DNA of 64,000 bases. Source: Kocuria dechangensis (GTDB lineage Bacteria; Actinomycetota; Actinomycetes; Actinomycetales; Micrococcaceae). The notes below the pieces were generated by a model that did no database searches, was not told the origin of the DNA, and worked only from the letters and a program-made list of their open reading frames with translations. Where the stretch lies: assembly GCF_014636775.1 (NCBI RefSeq), contig NZ_BMEQ01000002.1:124001-188000 (forward strand). Reading direction: 5' to 3'. Both the position numbers and the translations under genes were made by a program. Position 1 is the first letter of the stretch; every line of letters starts with the position of its first letter. This document shows positions 39,825-47,998 of this stretch, in pieces.

Positions 39825-40483
39825 TCAGCGGGACGGGGTCCCGCGCCCGTCCGGCACGATACGGGGCAGCGCCTGCGCCGAGGTCGCGCGCACGGCCCAG
39901 GTGGCGTGCGGGGTGAGCGCGGTGTCCTCGGGATTGACCTCGACGACGGGGACGCCGCGGCCGGCGGCGAGCAGCGGCAGGGACGCCGCCGGCTGGACGA
40001 GGCCGGAGGTGCCCACCACGAGCACGAGGTCGGCCGCCGCCACGGCGTCCGCGGCCCGGTCGAGGGCTCCCGCCGGCAGCTCCTCCCCGAACCGGACGAC
40101 GCCCGGGCGCACGGGACCGCCGCAGGCCGGACAGGCGGGCGGCGGCTCCGGCGCGGGCTCGTCGTCGAGGGAGACGGGCCGGTCCAGGTGGAGCCCGGCC
40201 ACCAGCTGCTCCGGGCAGGGCGTCCCGCACGCCGAGCAGCGGAACGCGAAGAGGCTCCCGTGCAGGTGGGCGAGGACCTCGGAGCCGGCCCGCTCGTGCA
40301 GGTCGTCCACGTTCTGGGTCACCACGTGCACCCGGGCGGAGCCGGACCACCGCGCCAGCGCCCGGTGCCGGCGTCCCGGAAGGTGGGCACGCCGCTCTCC
40401 GCGGAGATCCCCGCGCCGGAGAGCACAGTCACCGTGCGGGCGGTCCGGGCCAGCTCGAGCAGGTCGCGAGGCAGGTCTTCCAT
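39825..40483 (-). pseudogene. Sir2/SIRT5-type NAD-dependent deacylase, internally deleted and frameshifted
   Basis: The frame from ATG 40483 encodes VLSGAGISAESGVPTFRD, the NAD-binding motif, then runs out of homology and stops at 40321-40319 after 54 codons. A different frame resumes at about 40375 with HRALARW, then VHVVTQNVDDLHERAG, HLHGSLFAF, two CxxC zinc pairs (CSAC, CPAC) and VVGTSGLVQPAASL, ending at 39825. Between FRD and HRALARW, sirtuins normally have about 55-70 residues (the small-domain helices); these are missing. A deletion that also shifted frame explains it. The remaining protein is unlikely to work. Confidence 0.85.
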
Positions 40484-40625
40484 GCCGTTCACGGTATACG
40501 TGACGGTCCGCCGCCGGAACGTCCCTCGGCCCCGGCACGGGAGGGCACGGAGTCCCCTGGGAACCCGCCGGGAAGGCCCGGAGCGCGTTGGTCGATCGGC
40601 GCGCCCGCGTGGTCAAATAGAGATC

Positions 40626-41054
40626 ATGAAGTTCAACGTCCAGCGCGTCCTGACGCCCGCCTACCTGACCTCCGTCGCCCTCGTCGTGCTCGGAGTGGTC
40701 TTCGCCCTGGCGTGGTACCCCGTCGCGGCGTGGCTGTTCGTCCTCCTGGGCCTGGGCCTCAACGCGACGGCCGTCTCCGTGACCGAGATCCACGACTCCC
40801 CGCGCGCGCCCCGGACGACCGCGCGCCGCCGCCCGTCCCTTCCCGTGCGCCGGCCGCGTGCGGGGCAGTCCGCCGAGGACGGCCATGAGGACGGACCCGA
40901 GGAGGCCGGCCAGGACCTCGACGAGGAGCGTCCCGCGCAGCCGGCCGCGGGCGGGCGTCCGGCCCGGTCCCGGGCCGTCGAGCCGGAGGCCGAGACGGCC
41001 GCCACCTCGGTCGTGCCCGCCGCCGGCTCGAGCGCCCTGGGCGCCCGGCGCTGA
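40626..41054 (+). CDS. Small two-helix membrane protein, unknown
   Basis: 142 aa, not recognised. Two hydrophobic segments at about residues 13-30 and 33-50 (TSVALVVLGVVFALAW, AAWLFVLLGLGLNATAV) are followed by an Arg/Pro-rich stretch and an acidic, Glu/Asp-rich disordered tail to the end. No Shine-Dalgarno is visible. Codon use is like the neighbours. It stands alone between a pseudogene and a MOSC gene. Confidence 0.65.
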   Translation: MKFNVQRVLTPAYLTSVALVVLGVVFALAWYPVAAWLFVLLGLGLNATAVSVTEIHDSPRAPRTTARRRPSLPVRRPRAGQSAEDGHEDGPEEAGQDLDEERPAQPAAGGRPARSRAVEPEAETAATSVVPAAGSSALGARR

Positions 41055-41243
41055 TCCGCCCCCGGGGACGTCCTCGGGCCCTGCGGCGGCGGTGGCGCTC
41101 CAGCTCGTGACGTCCGCCGTGGGCACCGCGGCGACCGCCCGGTCCGGCTGCCCCATCGGCTCGGCCGTGTATTCTCCGACGCACCACAACGAGCTGGAGG
41201 ACCCCGTCGAGCGGGTTCCCGACCCCGAGGGGGACACCGCACC

Positions 41244-41915
41244 ATGACCGCCCGCGTGGAGAGCGTCAACACCGGCCGCGCCGAGCCGAACCCGGCCAGG
41301 CCCGCCCTGCCCACGGGCATCCGGAAGCAGCCCGTGGAGGGACCCGTGGAGCTGCGCGACCCGGGGCCGCGCCGCGGCGGCCTGGGGTCGGGGGTGGCCG
41401 GCGACTTCATCGGCAACAGCAAGTACCACGGGGGCACCGACCAGGCGGTCTACGCCTTCGCGCGTGAGGAGCTCGACTTCTGGGAGCGGGAGATCGGCCG
41501 GGAGATCCCGGACGGGGCCTTCGGGGAGAATCTCACCCTCTCGGGCTTCGAGGTCGACGACGCCCGGCTCGGCGACCGCTGGCGGGTCGGCGACGTGCTG
41601 CTGCAGGTGACGGACGCGCGCATCCCCTGCGGCACGTTCCGAGCGGCCATGGAGGTGCGCGGGTGGTTGCGCCGGTTCACCGAGCGCGGCCGGACCGGCG
41701 CCTACCTCAAGGTCCTGGAGCCGGGCACCGTACGGGCCGGGGACCCTGTCGAACTGGTGCACCGGGCCCCGCACGGAGTGCGGGTGGTCGACGCCTTCCG
41801 CGCGCAGACCACCGAGCGGGAGCGCCTGCCCGAGCTGCTCGCCGCGGGCGAGGACCTGCGGGACCAGCTGCGGCAGCTGGCCGAGAAGGAGCTGGCGCGC
41901 TCCGCCGGCCGCTGA
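41244..41915 (+). CDS. MOSC domain protein, YiiM-like
   Basis: 223 aa. The MOSC fold is recognised from SKYHGGTDQAVYAFAREELDFWE, GAFGENLTLSGFEVDDARLGDRW and the molybdenum-ligand-type Cys in DARIPCGTF. YiiM-like proteins reduce N-hydroxylated compounds such as 6-N-hydroxylaminopurine with a molybdenum cofactor. The domain spans about residues 1-170 with a short 3-alpha tail (about 175-215). TATTCT near 41168 may be part of its promoter. Confidence 0.88.
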   Translation: MTARVESVNTGRAEPNPARPALPTGIRKQPVEGPVELRDPGPRRGGLGSGVAGDFIGNSKYHGGTDQAVYAFAREELDFWEREIGREIPDGAFGENLTLSGFEVDDARLGDRWRVGDVLLQVTDARIPCGTFRAAMEVRGWLRRFTERGRTGAYLKVLEPGTVRAGDPVELVHRAPHGVRVVDAFRAQTTERERLPELLAAGEDLRDQLRQLAEKELARSAGR

Positions 41916-41931
41916 GCCCGGCCGGCGCGGC

Positions 41932-42576
41932 TCAGTTCAGGGCGACCGCCCGGTAGACCTGCTGGACCTCCGTCTCGGACAGCCGCGTGTCGATCACGGT
42001 GGTGCCCGCCGGGTCGTCGCGCAGGAAGCGGACCGGCCCGTGCGAGCCGACCTCGAGCCGCGCGGCGTCGCCGGCGGCGTACACGGCCTCCACGACGGCG
42101 CCGAAGCGGGTGCCGCGGACCGGGTTCACGGACAGCTCCAGCCGGGCGCGCACGCGGTCGTCCTCGCCCTCCCCGGAGGCGTCCCCCGAGAGGGGCTCCA
42201 GGGCGACGTCCTTGACCACGCCGACCCCGTGGTCCACCACGTTCGCCAGCCGGGCGCCCAGCCGTCCCTGGGCGCCCGCGAACGCGCGCCGGAGCCGGCG
42301 GACCCACCACAGGGCGGCGACCACGAGCACCACGACGATCAGGACCAGGAACAGCGCCGAGCCGGAGCCCGCCCACTGCTGCCACAGGAGCACCACGGCG
42401 AGCGCCGAGACGAGGGGGACCACGACGAGCAGCGAGGTGCCGAGCCGCTCGCCCCGGGAGGGGCGGTCGGCCGGGTCGCCGCCCGTGCGCAGCCGCTTCA
42501 TGACCTGGACGTCGAAGCCGCGGTCGTCCGAGGGGAGGGGCCGGGGCCAGGTGCCGAGGGAATCCATGGCTCCCAT
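41932..42576 (-). CDS. Two-helix membrane protein with charged C-terminal domain, unknown
   Basis: 214 aa, not identified. Two adjacent membrane helices lie at about residues 47-65 and 73-90. A cytoplasmic or extracytoplasmic domain of about 110 residues follows, with VVKDVALEPLSG and a C-terminal segment DTRLSETEVQQVYRAVALN. The start at 42576 is only 25 bp from a divergent GTG at 42602; ATG 42567 is an alternative. No motif of known function seen. Confidence 0.7.
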   Translation of the reverse strand: MGAMDSLGTWPRPLPSDDRGFDVQVMKRLRTGGDPADRPSRGERLGTSLLVVVPLVSALAVVLLWQQWAGSGSALFLVLIVVVLVVAALWWVRRLRRAFAGAQGRLGARLANVVDHGVGVVKDVALEPLSGDASGEGEDDRVRARLELSVNPVRGTRFGAVVEAVYAAGDAARLEVGSHGPVRFLRDDPAGTTVIDTRLSETEVQQVYRAVALN

Positions 42577-42601
42577 TATGGCCGCGCCCTATGGTGGACG
42601 G

Positions 42602-43852
42602 GTGCACCGACGAGACGAACCGACCGCGGCCCCGGCCGGCACCGCTGCCGAGAGCGCCCGCCGCCGCAACCGGTGGAGCCTGCTGCTCGTCGGCGTCCTG
42701 CTGCTGGGCGCGAACCTCCGCTCCGCGATCACCGCCGTGGGCCCCGTGCTGGGCCGGATCCAGGCGGAGGCCGGCCTGTCCGGCGCCGAGGCGTCGCTGC
42801 TGGTGTGCCTTCCCCTGCTCGCGTTCGCCGTGGTCTCCCCGTTCGCCCCGCGGCTGGCCGAGCGCTTCGGGCTGGAGCGCACCCTCGGCTGGGCCCTGCT
42901 GCTGCTGGCCCTGGGGATCGTGGTCCGCTCGGTCCCCGGCGCCGCGATGCTGTGGCTCGGCACGCTGGGCGTGGGCGCGGCCATCGCCCTGATGAACGTG
43001 CTCATCCCCTCCGTCGTCAAGCGCGACCACCCCCGCCGGATCGGTCCCATGACCGGGCTCTACCAGGCGGTCTCCTCGATCACCGCGGCGCTGGCCTCGG
43101 GGCTGGTGGTGCCGGTCGCCGACGTCGTCCCGTCCGGGTGGCGTCTGGCGCTGGGGCTGGGCGCCGGGGTCGCGCTGATCGGGGTCGCCCTGTTCCTGCC
43201 GTACCTGCTGCCCACCCGGCGGGCCCGCGCGGCCGCTGCGGGACCCGTGCCCGCCGCCGAGCGCGCGCGCCTGCCGCTGTGGTCGGCCACGGCCTGGCAG
43301 GTCACCGCCTACATGGGGCTGCAGTCGACCTTCTTCTACGTGATGGTCGCCTGGCTCCCGGCCATCCAGGTGGGCAACGGCGCCGGTGAGGTCCGGGCGG
43401 GGTGGTACCACTTCGGGTTCCTGGCCCTCGCCCTGGTCGGCACCCTCACCGCCGCCTCGCTGCTGCCGCGGACGCGGGACCAGCGGCGGCTCGGGGCCGG
43501 GATCACCGCGGTGGGCGTGGTCGCGGTGCTCGGGCTGCTGCTGGCGCCGCAGCTGTCGCTGCTGTGGGCGCTGATGGCCGGCTTCTGCTCGGGGGGCGCG
43601 ATCGTGATCGCGATGGCCCTGTTCGGGCTGCGCACCGCGAACCACCACGAGGCCGCGGGGCTGTCCTCGATGGCGCAGAGCATCGGCTACCTGTTCGCGG
43701 CGGCCGGCCCGCTGCTCGTCGGCGCCCTGCGGGACGCCACGGGCGGCTGGACCGTCCCCCTGCTCGCGACGCTCGCGGTGCTCCTGCTCCAGGGCGTCGC
43801 GGTCCTCTTCGCGGGCCGCGGCGTGCTGGTGCCGGCCCGCCCGCGCCCCTGA
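42602..43852 (+). CDS. CynX/NimT-type MFS transporter
   Basis: 416 aa, 12 helices. The CynX/NimT group is recognised by GVLLLGANLRSAITAVGPVL at helix 1, plus MNVLIPSVVKRDHPRRIG and LSSMAQSIGYLFAAAGPLL. Members move cyanate, nitroimidazole-type or other small organic anions, usually by export. It starts at a GTG; TATGGT (42590-42595) ends six bases before it, so the mRNA may be leaderless. Substrate unknown. Confidence 0.88.
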   Translation: MHRRDEPTAAPAGTAAESARRRNRWSLLLVGVLLLGANLRSAITAVGPVLGRIQAEAGLSGAEASLLVCLPLLAFAVVSPFAPRLAERFGLERTLGWALLLLALGIVVRSVPGAAMLWLGTLGVGAAIALMNVLIPSVVKRDHPRRIGPMTGLYQAVSSITAALASGLVVPVADVVPSGWRLALGLGAGVALIGVALFLPYLLPTRRARAAAAGPVPAAERARLPLWSATAWQVTAYMGLQSTFFYVMVAWLPAIQVGNGAGEVRAGWYHFGFLALALVGTLTAASLLPRTRDQRRLGAGITAVGVVAVLGLLLAPQLSLLWALMAGFCSGGAIVIAMALFGLRTANHHEAAGLSSMAQSIGYLFAAAGPLLVGALRDATGGWTVPLLATLAVLLLQGVAVLFAGRGVLVPARPRP

Positions 43853-43888
43853 GCGCGAGGCAGGGAGGGGCGGGCCCGGGCGGAGGGC

Positions 43889-44758
43889 TCAGGCCATCTC
43901 GAAGGAGCGCTTCGACAGCCCGATCTTGTAGCCCTCGATGCGCGTGCGGACCCCGCCCTCGGGGTCGGCTGCCGCGCCGAGGGTGACGAACAGCGGGGTG
44001 AAGTGCTCCACGGTCGGGTGGGCGTGGGGCATGCCGGGAGCGGTGCCGCGGAAGTTCGCGAGGGCCTCGACGTCGCCCGCGGCCAGCATCTCCTTGGCCC
44101 ACGTGTCGAAGTCGGAGGACCAGGCCTCGGCGGTGCCGTCGTCGGCCATCATGAGCTGGCGGGCGGGCCGGCCGTGGGTCATGAAGCCGGAGCCGACCAC
44201 CAGGACGCCCTCGTGGCGCAGCTCCCGCAGCCGCCGGCCGAGGTCCATCAGGCGGGCCGGGTCGTGGGTCGGCATGGAGACCTGCAGGACCGGGACGTCG
44301 GCCAGCGGGTACATCGCCTTGAGCGGGACCCAGGCGCCGTGGTCCAGGCCGCGGGCGGGGTGCTGGTGGAGCGGCTCGTCGTCGGGCATCATCGCGGCGA
44401 TCCGCAGCCCCAGCGCGGTGGCGTCCGGGCTCGCGTACGTCATCTCGTAGAAGCGCCGGTGGAAGCCGCCGAAGTCGTAGACCAGCGGGGTGCTCGCGGC
44501 GGGGGCGGTGATCATCGTGGGCGCCTGCTCCCAGTGCGCCGAGACCACCACGATGCCGGCCGGCTTGGGCATCGAGACCGCCCACTCGAACAGCTCGCTC
44601 ATCCACAGCTCGTCGTCGAGCAGACCGGGGAAGCCGTGGCCCATGTAGATCGAGGGCATGGGCGGGTCGCCCGCCCGCCAGCGGCGCTGGGCGGAGCTGT
44701 GGGGGACGGCGGTGAGGTTGTGCTTGTCGTCGGCGTACATCGCCTGCGGAGCGCGCAT
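43889..44758 (-). CDS. LigB-type class III extradiol dioxygenase (DODA-like)
   Basis: 289-aa Fe(II)/Zn enzyme of the 4,5-DOPA/catechol extradiol dioxygenase family. Metal-ligand motifs are PSIYMGHGFPGLLDD, VVVSAHWEQAP and GSGFMTHGRPARQL; PVLQVSMPTHDPARL is also typical. It opens catecholic or other aromatic rings. The gene is divergent from a MarR regulator (101-bp gap) and close to a DoxX gene, an arrangement like quinone-stress loci. The ring-cleavage substrate is unknown. Confidence 0.88.
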   Translation of the reverse strand: MRAPQAMYADDKHNLTAVPHSSAQRRWRAGDPPMPSIYMGHGFPGLLDDELWMSELFEWAVSMPKPAGIVVVSAHWEQAPTMITAPAASTPLVYDFGGFHRRFYEMTYASPDATALGLRIAAMMPDDEPLHQHPARGLDHGAWVPLKAMYPLADVPVLQVSMPTHDPARLMDLGRRLRELRHEGVLVVGSGFMTHGRPARQLMMADDGTAEAWSSDFDTWAKEMLAAGDVEALANFRGTAPGMPHAHPTVEHFTPLFVTLGAAADPEGGVRTRIEGYKIGLSKRSFEMA

Positions 44759-44823
44759 GACGGTCCTCGTTCCTGGAGTCCGGGGTATAAACTTTCTCTG
44801 GAAAATAGATTAGGAGCATTTAG

Positions 44824-44835
44824 TTGATGCGTCAA
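44824..44835. promoter_or_regulatory. Candidate MarR operator in divergent promoter
   Basis: TTGA-TGCG-TCAA, within the AT-rich 44785-44835 segment between the dioxygenase and MarR genes. The half-sites TTGA/TCAA resemble known MarR-family boxes. TAGACT (44847-44852) is a -10 for the MarR gene, so binding here would overlap its promoter. Confidence 0.45.
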
Positions 44836-44859
44836 GAAGCGGCTCGTAGACTCGTCCCC

Positions 44860-45345
44860 ATGACCGAGACCCGATGGCTGTCCCCCGAGGAGCGTGAGGC
44901 CTGGCTGGCCCTCGTCTCCATCATGTTCACCCTGCCCGGCAGCATCGAGTCGCAGCTGCAGACCGAGGCGGACCTGAGCCTGGCCGAGTACCTGGTGCTC
45001 GCCATGCTCTCGGAGGCGACCGACCGGCGCCGCCGCATGTCCGAGCTCGCGACCGTCACCAACACCTCGCAGTCCCGGCTCTCCCGGATCGTGGCCCGCC
45101 TCGAGCGGGACGGGCTGGTGGTGCGCACCGGCGACGACAAGGACAAGCGCGTGGTGCTCGCGGAGATCACCGACCGCGGCCTGGAGAAGGTCCGGGAGGT
45201 GGCCCCGGGCCACGTGGAGCACGTGCGGCGCACCGTCTTCGACCGGCTCACCCCGGAGCAGGTGCGCCAGCTCGCCCTGATCGGCCGGGTCGTGGACGAC
45301 ACCGCCGGCCCCGGCGTCATGGGCGTCGCGGCCTCGGGTATGTGA
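44860..45345 (+). CDS. MarR family transcriptional regulator
   Basis: 161 aa from ATG 44860 (MTETRWLSPEEREAWLAL); an earlier in-frame start at 44824 lies inside the likely operator. Helix-turn-helix and wing: LSLAEYLVLAMLSEAT, then MSELATVTNTSQSRLSRIVARLERDGLV and the wing DDKDKRVVLAEITDRG. The dimer helices lie at both ends. No cysteine is visible, so a redox switch through Cys oxidation, as in OhrR or YodB, is unlikely. It probably represses the divergent dioxygenase and perhaps doxX, responding to a phenolic or quinone. Confidence 0.9.
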   Translation: MTETRWLSPEEREAWLALVSIMFTLPGSIESQLQTEADLSLAEYLVLAMLSEATDRRRRMSELATVTNTSQSRLSRIVARLERDGLVVRTGDDKDKRVVLAEITDRGLEKVREVAPGHVEHVRRTVFDRLTPEQVRQLALIGRVVDDTAGPGVMGVAASGM

Positions 45346-45419
45346 GGTCGGGCGGGGCGGCAGGGTGCATTCCAACGTAAATGTTGCGGTGGAAAGTACT
45401 GGTGGGGTAGGGTAGTGAC

Positions 45420-45893
45420 ATGTCCACAACGACGGCGCCCGAGCGCACCTCCACCGCCCCTCGCAACTCCGACTCCGAGTTCCCCGCCGCCACCCTCGGC
45501 ACGACGCTCCTGCGCGTCGTCCTGGGCGTCACCTTCCTGCTCCACGGCTGGCAGAAGTTCACCGAGTGGACCGTCGCCGGCACCCAGGCCGCCTTCGCCC
45601 AGATGGGCGTGCCGCTGGCGGAGGTCGCCGCCCCGGCTGCCGCCGTCATCGAGCTCGTGGGCGGCCTCCTGCTGATCCTCGGCCTGGGCACCCGCGTGGC
45701 CGCGGCCCTCGCCGCCCTCGTCATGCTCGGCGCCCTCGTGCTCGTGCACGTGTCCGCCGGCTTCTTCGTCGCCGACGGCGGGGTCGAGCTCGTGCTGCTG
45801 CTCGCCGCCGCCGCCGCCTACTTCGTCCTGGCCGGCCCCGGCCGGTGGTCGCTGGACAGCGTCGTCGCCCGCAAGCGCGCCGCCCGCGCCTGA
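45420..45893 (+). CDS. DoxX family membrane protein
   Basis: 157 aa with four membrane helices; DoxX/SURF4-like fold (TLLRVVLGVTFLLHGWQKF, then PAAAVIELVGGLLLILGLG). Members include MhqP/CatD in catechol and quinone resistance and the DoxX subunit near superoxide dismutase in mycobacteria. TTGCGG (45384-45389) and TAGGGT (45408-45413, 18-bp spacing) form a likely promoter ending six bases before the ATG, so the transcript is probably leaderless. Its position after MarR and the dioxygenase supports a quinone-stress role. Confidence 0.88.
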   Translation: MSTTTAPERTSTAPRNSDSEFPAATLGTTLLRVVLGVTFLLHGWQKFTEWTVAGTQAAFAQMGVPLAEVAAPAAAVIELVGGLLLILGLGTRVAAALAALVMLGALVLVHVSAGFFVADGGVELVLLLAAAAAYFVLAGPGRWSLDSVVARKRAARA

Positions 45894-45931
45894 CCCCTCC
45901 GTCCGCACGGGTCCCGCGGGATCTGTGGCAC

Positions 45932-45979
45932 CGACGAACCCCCGCTTCCGGAGACCGATCCGGAGACGGGGGTTCGTCG
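45932..45979 (+). terminator. doxX terminator
   Basis: Perfect 13-bp arms CGACGAACCCCCG (45932-45944) and CGGGGGTTCGTCG (45967-45979) with a smaller TCCGGA stem inside, 39 bp after the stop. Confidence 0.65.
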
Positions 45980-46121
45980 TCGTCGTGAGGTCCCCGGGGG
46001 CGCGCACGGCCCTGCGGGCGGGTGTCCGTGCGGGGGCGTAAGATCGACCGGGCGCGGCGCCCGCGACGACGGTGCCGTGCCGGGTCGAACGCGGGTGATC
46101 CCCGCAGATCGGGGCAGCCGG

Positions 46122-47993
46122 ATGAGCATGCAGAACTCGCCGCACATGGTCATGTGGCGCACGGTCCAGGGCCAGGAGGTCAAGGACCGCCGGCTCTCCC
46201 GGGACACGATCCGGCGCATCGTCTCCTTCGCCACCCCGCACCGGTCGAAGCTGACCGTGTTCCTCGTGATCTCGGTGCTGACGGCCCTCCTGGGCGTGGT
46301 CACCCCCGTCCTGGCCGGGGACGTGGTCAACGCCATCACCGCCGGGGACGAGGTCTCCGTGGTGGTCTGGCTCGCCGTGGCCATCGCCGCGGTGGCGGTC
46401 GTGGACGCGGGGCTGAACGTCCTCAACCGGTGGCTGTCCTCGCAGATCGGGGAGGGGCTCATCCTCGACCTGCGCACCGCCGTCTACGACCACGTGCAGC
46501 GGATGCCGATCGCCTTCTTCACCCGCACCCGCACGGGGGCGCTCGTCTCCCGGCTCAACAACGACGTCATCGGCGCCCAGCGGGCCTTCTCCAACACGCT
46601 CTCCGGCGTGGTCAGCAACGTGGTCTCCCTGCTCCTGACCGTGGTCGTCATGGTGTCCATCTCGTGGCAGGTCACCGCGCTGTCCGTGCTGCTGCTGCCG
46701 ATCTTCCTGGTGCCGGCCCGTGCGATGGGCGGGCGGCTCGCCGCCCTGCAGCGCGAGGCGGCCCAGCACAACGCGTCCATGTCCACCCAGATGACCGAGC
46801 GGTTCTCCGCCGGCGGGGCCACGCTGGTCAAGCTCTTCGGCCGCCCCGAGGCGGAGGCCGCCGAGTTCGCCCGCCGCGCCGGCCGGGTCCGGGACATCGG
46901 GGTGCGCGTGGCCATGCTGCAGACCACCTTCGTCACGGCGCTGACCCTCGTCTCCGCGCTCGCCCTGGCGCTGGTCTACGGGCTGGGCGGCGCACAGGCG
47001 ATCCTGGGCAACCTGGACGCCGGCGACGTCGTGACCCTCGCCCTGCTCCTCACCCGCCTCTACTCCCCGCTGACCATGCTGGCGAACGCCCGGATGGACA
47101 TCATGAGCGCCGTGGTGAGCTTCGAGCGGGTCTTCGAGATCCTCGATCTCGTCCCGCTGATCCAGGAGAAGCCCGACGCCCGGCCGATCCCCTCCGGGCC
47201 CGCCGCCGTGGAGTTCGACGACGTGCGCTTCGCCTACCCCTCCGCGGAGCAGGTCTCGCTGGCCTCGCTCGAGGACGTCGCGGTGCTCGACTCCCGCGGC
47301 GGCGAGGAGGTGCTGCACGGCATCAGCTTCACGGTGCTGCCCGGCCGGACCGTGGCCCTGGTGGGGTCCTCGGGCGCGGGCAAGTCGACCATCGCCCAGC
47401 TGGTGGCCCGGCTCTACGACGTCACCTCCGGCGCGGTCCGGATCGGCGGGACGGACGTCCGGGACACGACCTTCGCCTCCCTGCGCGAGACCATCGGGAT
47501 GGTCACCCAGGACGGGCACCTCTTCCACGAGTCCATCCGGGACAACCTGACGCTGGTGAAGCCGGACGCCACGGACGAGCAGCTGTGGGACGCCCTGACC
47601 CGGGCCCGGATGCGGCACGTGATCCAGGCGCTGTCCGACGGGCTGGACACCGTGGTGGGGGAGCGCGGCTACCGGCTCTCGGGCGGCGAGCGCCAGCGCC
47701 TGACCATCGCCCGGCTGCTGCTGGCGGCCCCGCAGGTCGTGATCCTCGACGAGGCCACCTCGGCGCTGGACTCGACCAACGAGGCCCACGTCCAGGCCGC
47801 GCTGGGCGAGGCCATGGCGGGGCGCACCGCCCTGGTGATCGCCCACCGGCTCTCCACGATCCGGTCCGCGGACCAGATCCTGGTGGTCGAGGACGGCCGG
47901 ATCGTGGAGCGCGGCGCGCACCCGGAGCTGCTCGCCGCCGGCGGGCGCTACGCGGAGCTCTACGAGACGCAGTTCGCGGACCAGGAGGCCTGA
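46122..47993 (+). CDS. ABC exporter, fused membrane and ATPase domains
   Basis: 623-aa half-transporter of the ABCB/MsbA type that would work as a homodimer. Six membrane helices lie at about residues 45-320. The nucleotide-binding domain follows: Walker A GSSGAGKST, Q-loop, signature LSGGERQRL, Walker B VVILDEATSALDS and H-loop AHRL. Between them is a 25-residue insertion (QVSLASLEDVAVLDSRGGEEV). ATG 46122 was chosen over 46077; upstream homology is weak. It ends 5 bp from a convergent methyltransferase gene with no terminator in between. The substrate is unknown. Confidence 0.92.
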   Translation: MSMQNSPHMVMWRTVQGQEVKDRRLSRDTIRRIVSFATPHRSKLTVFLVISVLTALLGVVTPVLAGDVVNAITAGDEVSVVVWLAVAIAAVAVVDAGLNVLNRWLSSQIGEGLILDLRTAVYDHVQRMPIAFFTRTRTGALVSRLNNDVIGAQRAFSNTLSGVVSNVVSLLLTVVVMVSISWQVTALSVLLLPIFLVPARAMGGRLAALQREAAQHNASMSTQMTERFSAGGATLVKLFGRPEAEAAEFARRAGRVRDIGVRVAMLQTTFVTALTLVSALALALVYGLGGAQAILGNLDAGDVVTLALLLTRLYSPLTMLANARMDIMSAVVSFERVFEILDLVPLIQEKPDARPIPSGPAAVEFDDVRFAYPSAEQVSLASLEDVAVLDSRGGEEVLHGISFTVLPGRTVALVGSSGAGKSTIAQLVARLYDVTSGAVRIGGTDVRDTTFASLRETIGMVTQDGHLFHESIRDNLTLVKPDATDEQLWDALTRARMRHVIQALSDGLDTVVGERGYRLSGGERQRLTIARLLLAAPQVVILDEATSALDSTNEAHVQAALGEAMAGRTALVIAHRLSTIRSADQILVVEDGRIVERGAHPELLAAGGRYAELYETQFADQEA

Positions 47994-47998
47994 GCCCC

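Noticed and set aside
39711-40625. Plus-strand open frame over the Sir2 remnant
   Set aside because: No domain or ribosome binding site; the minus-strand sirtuin motifs explain the sequence.
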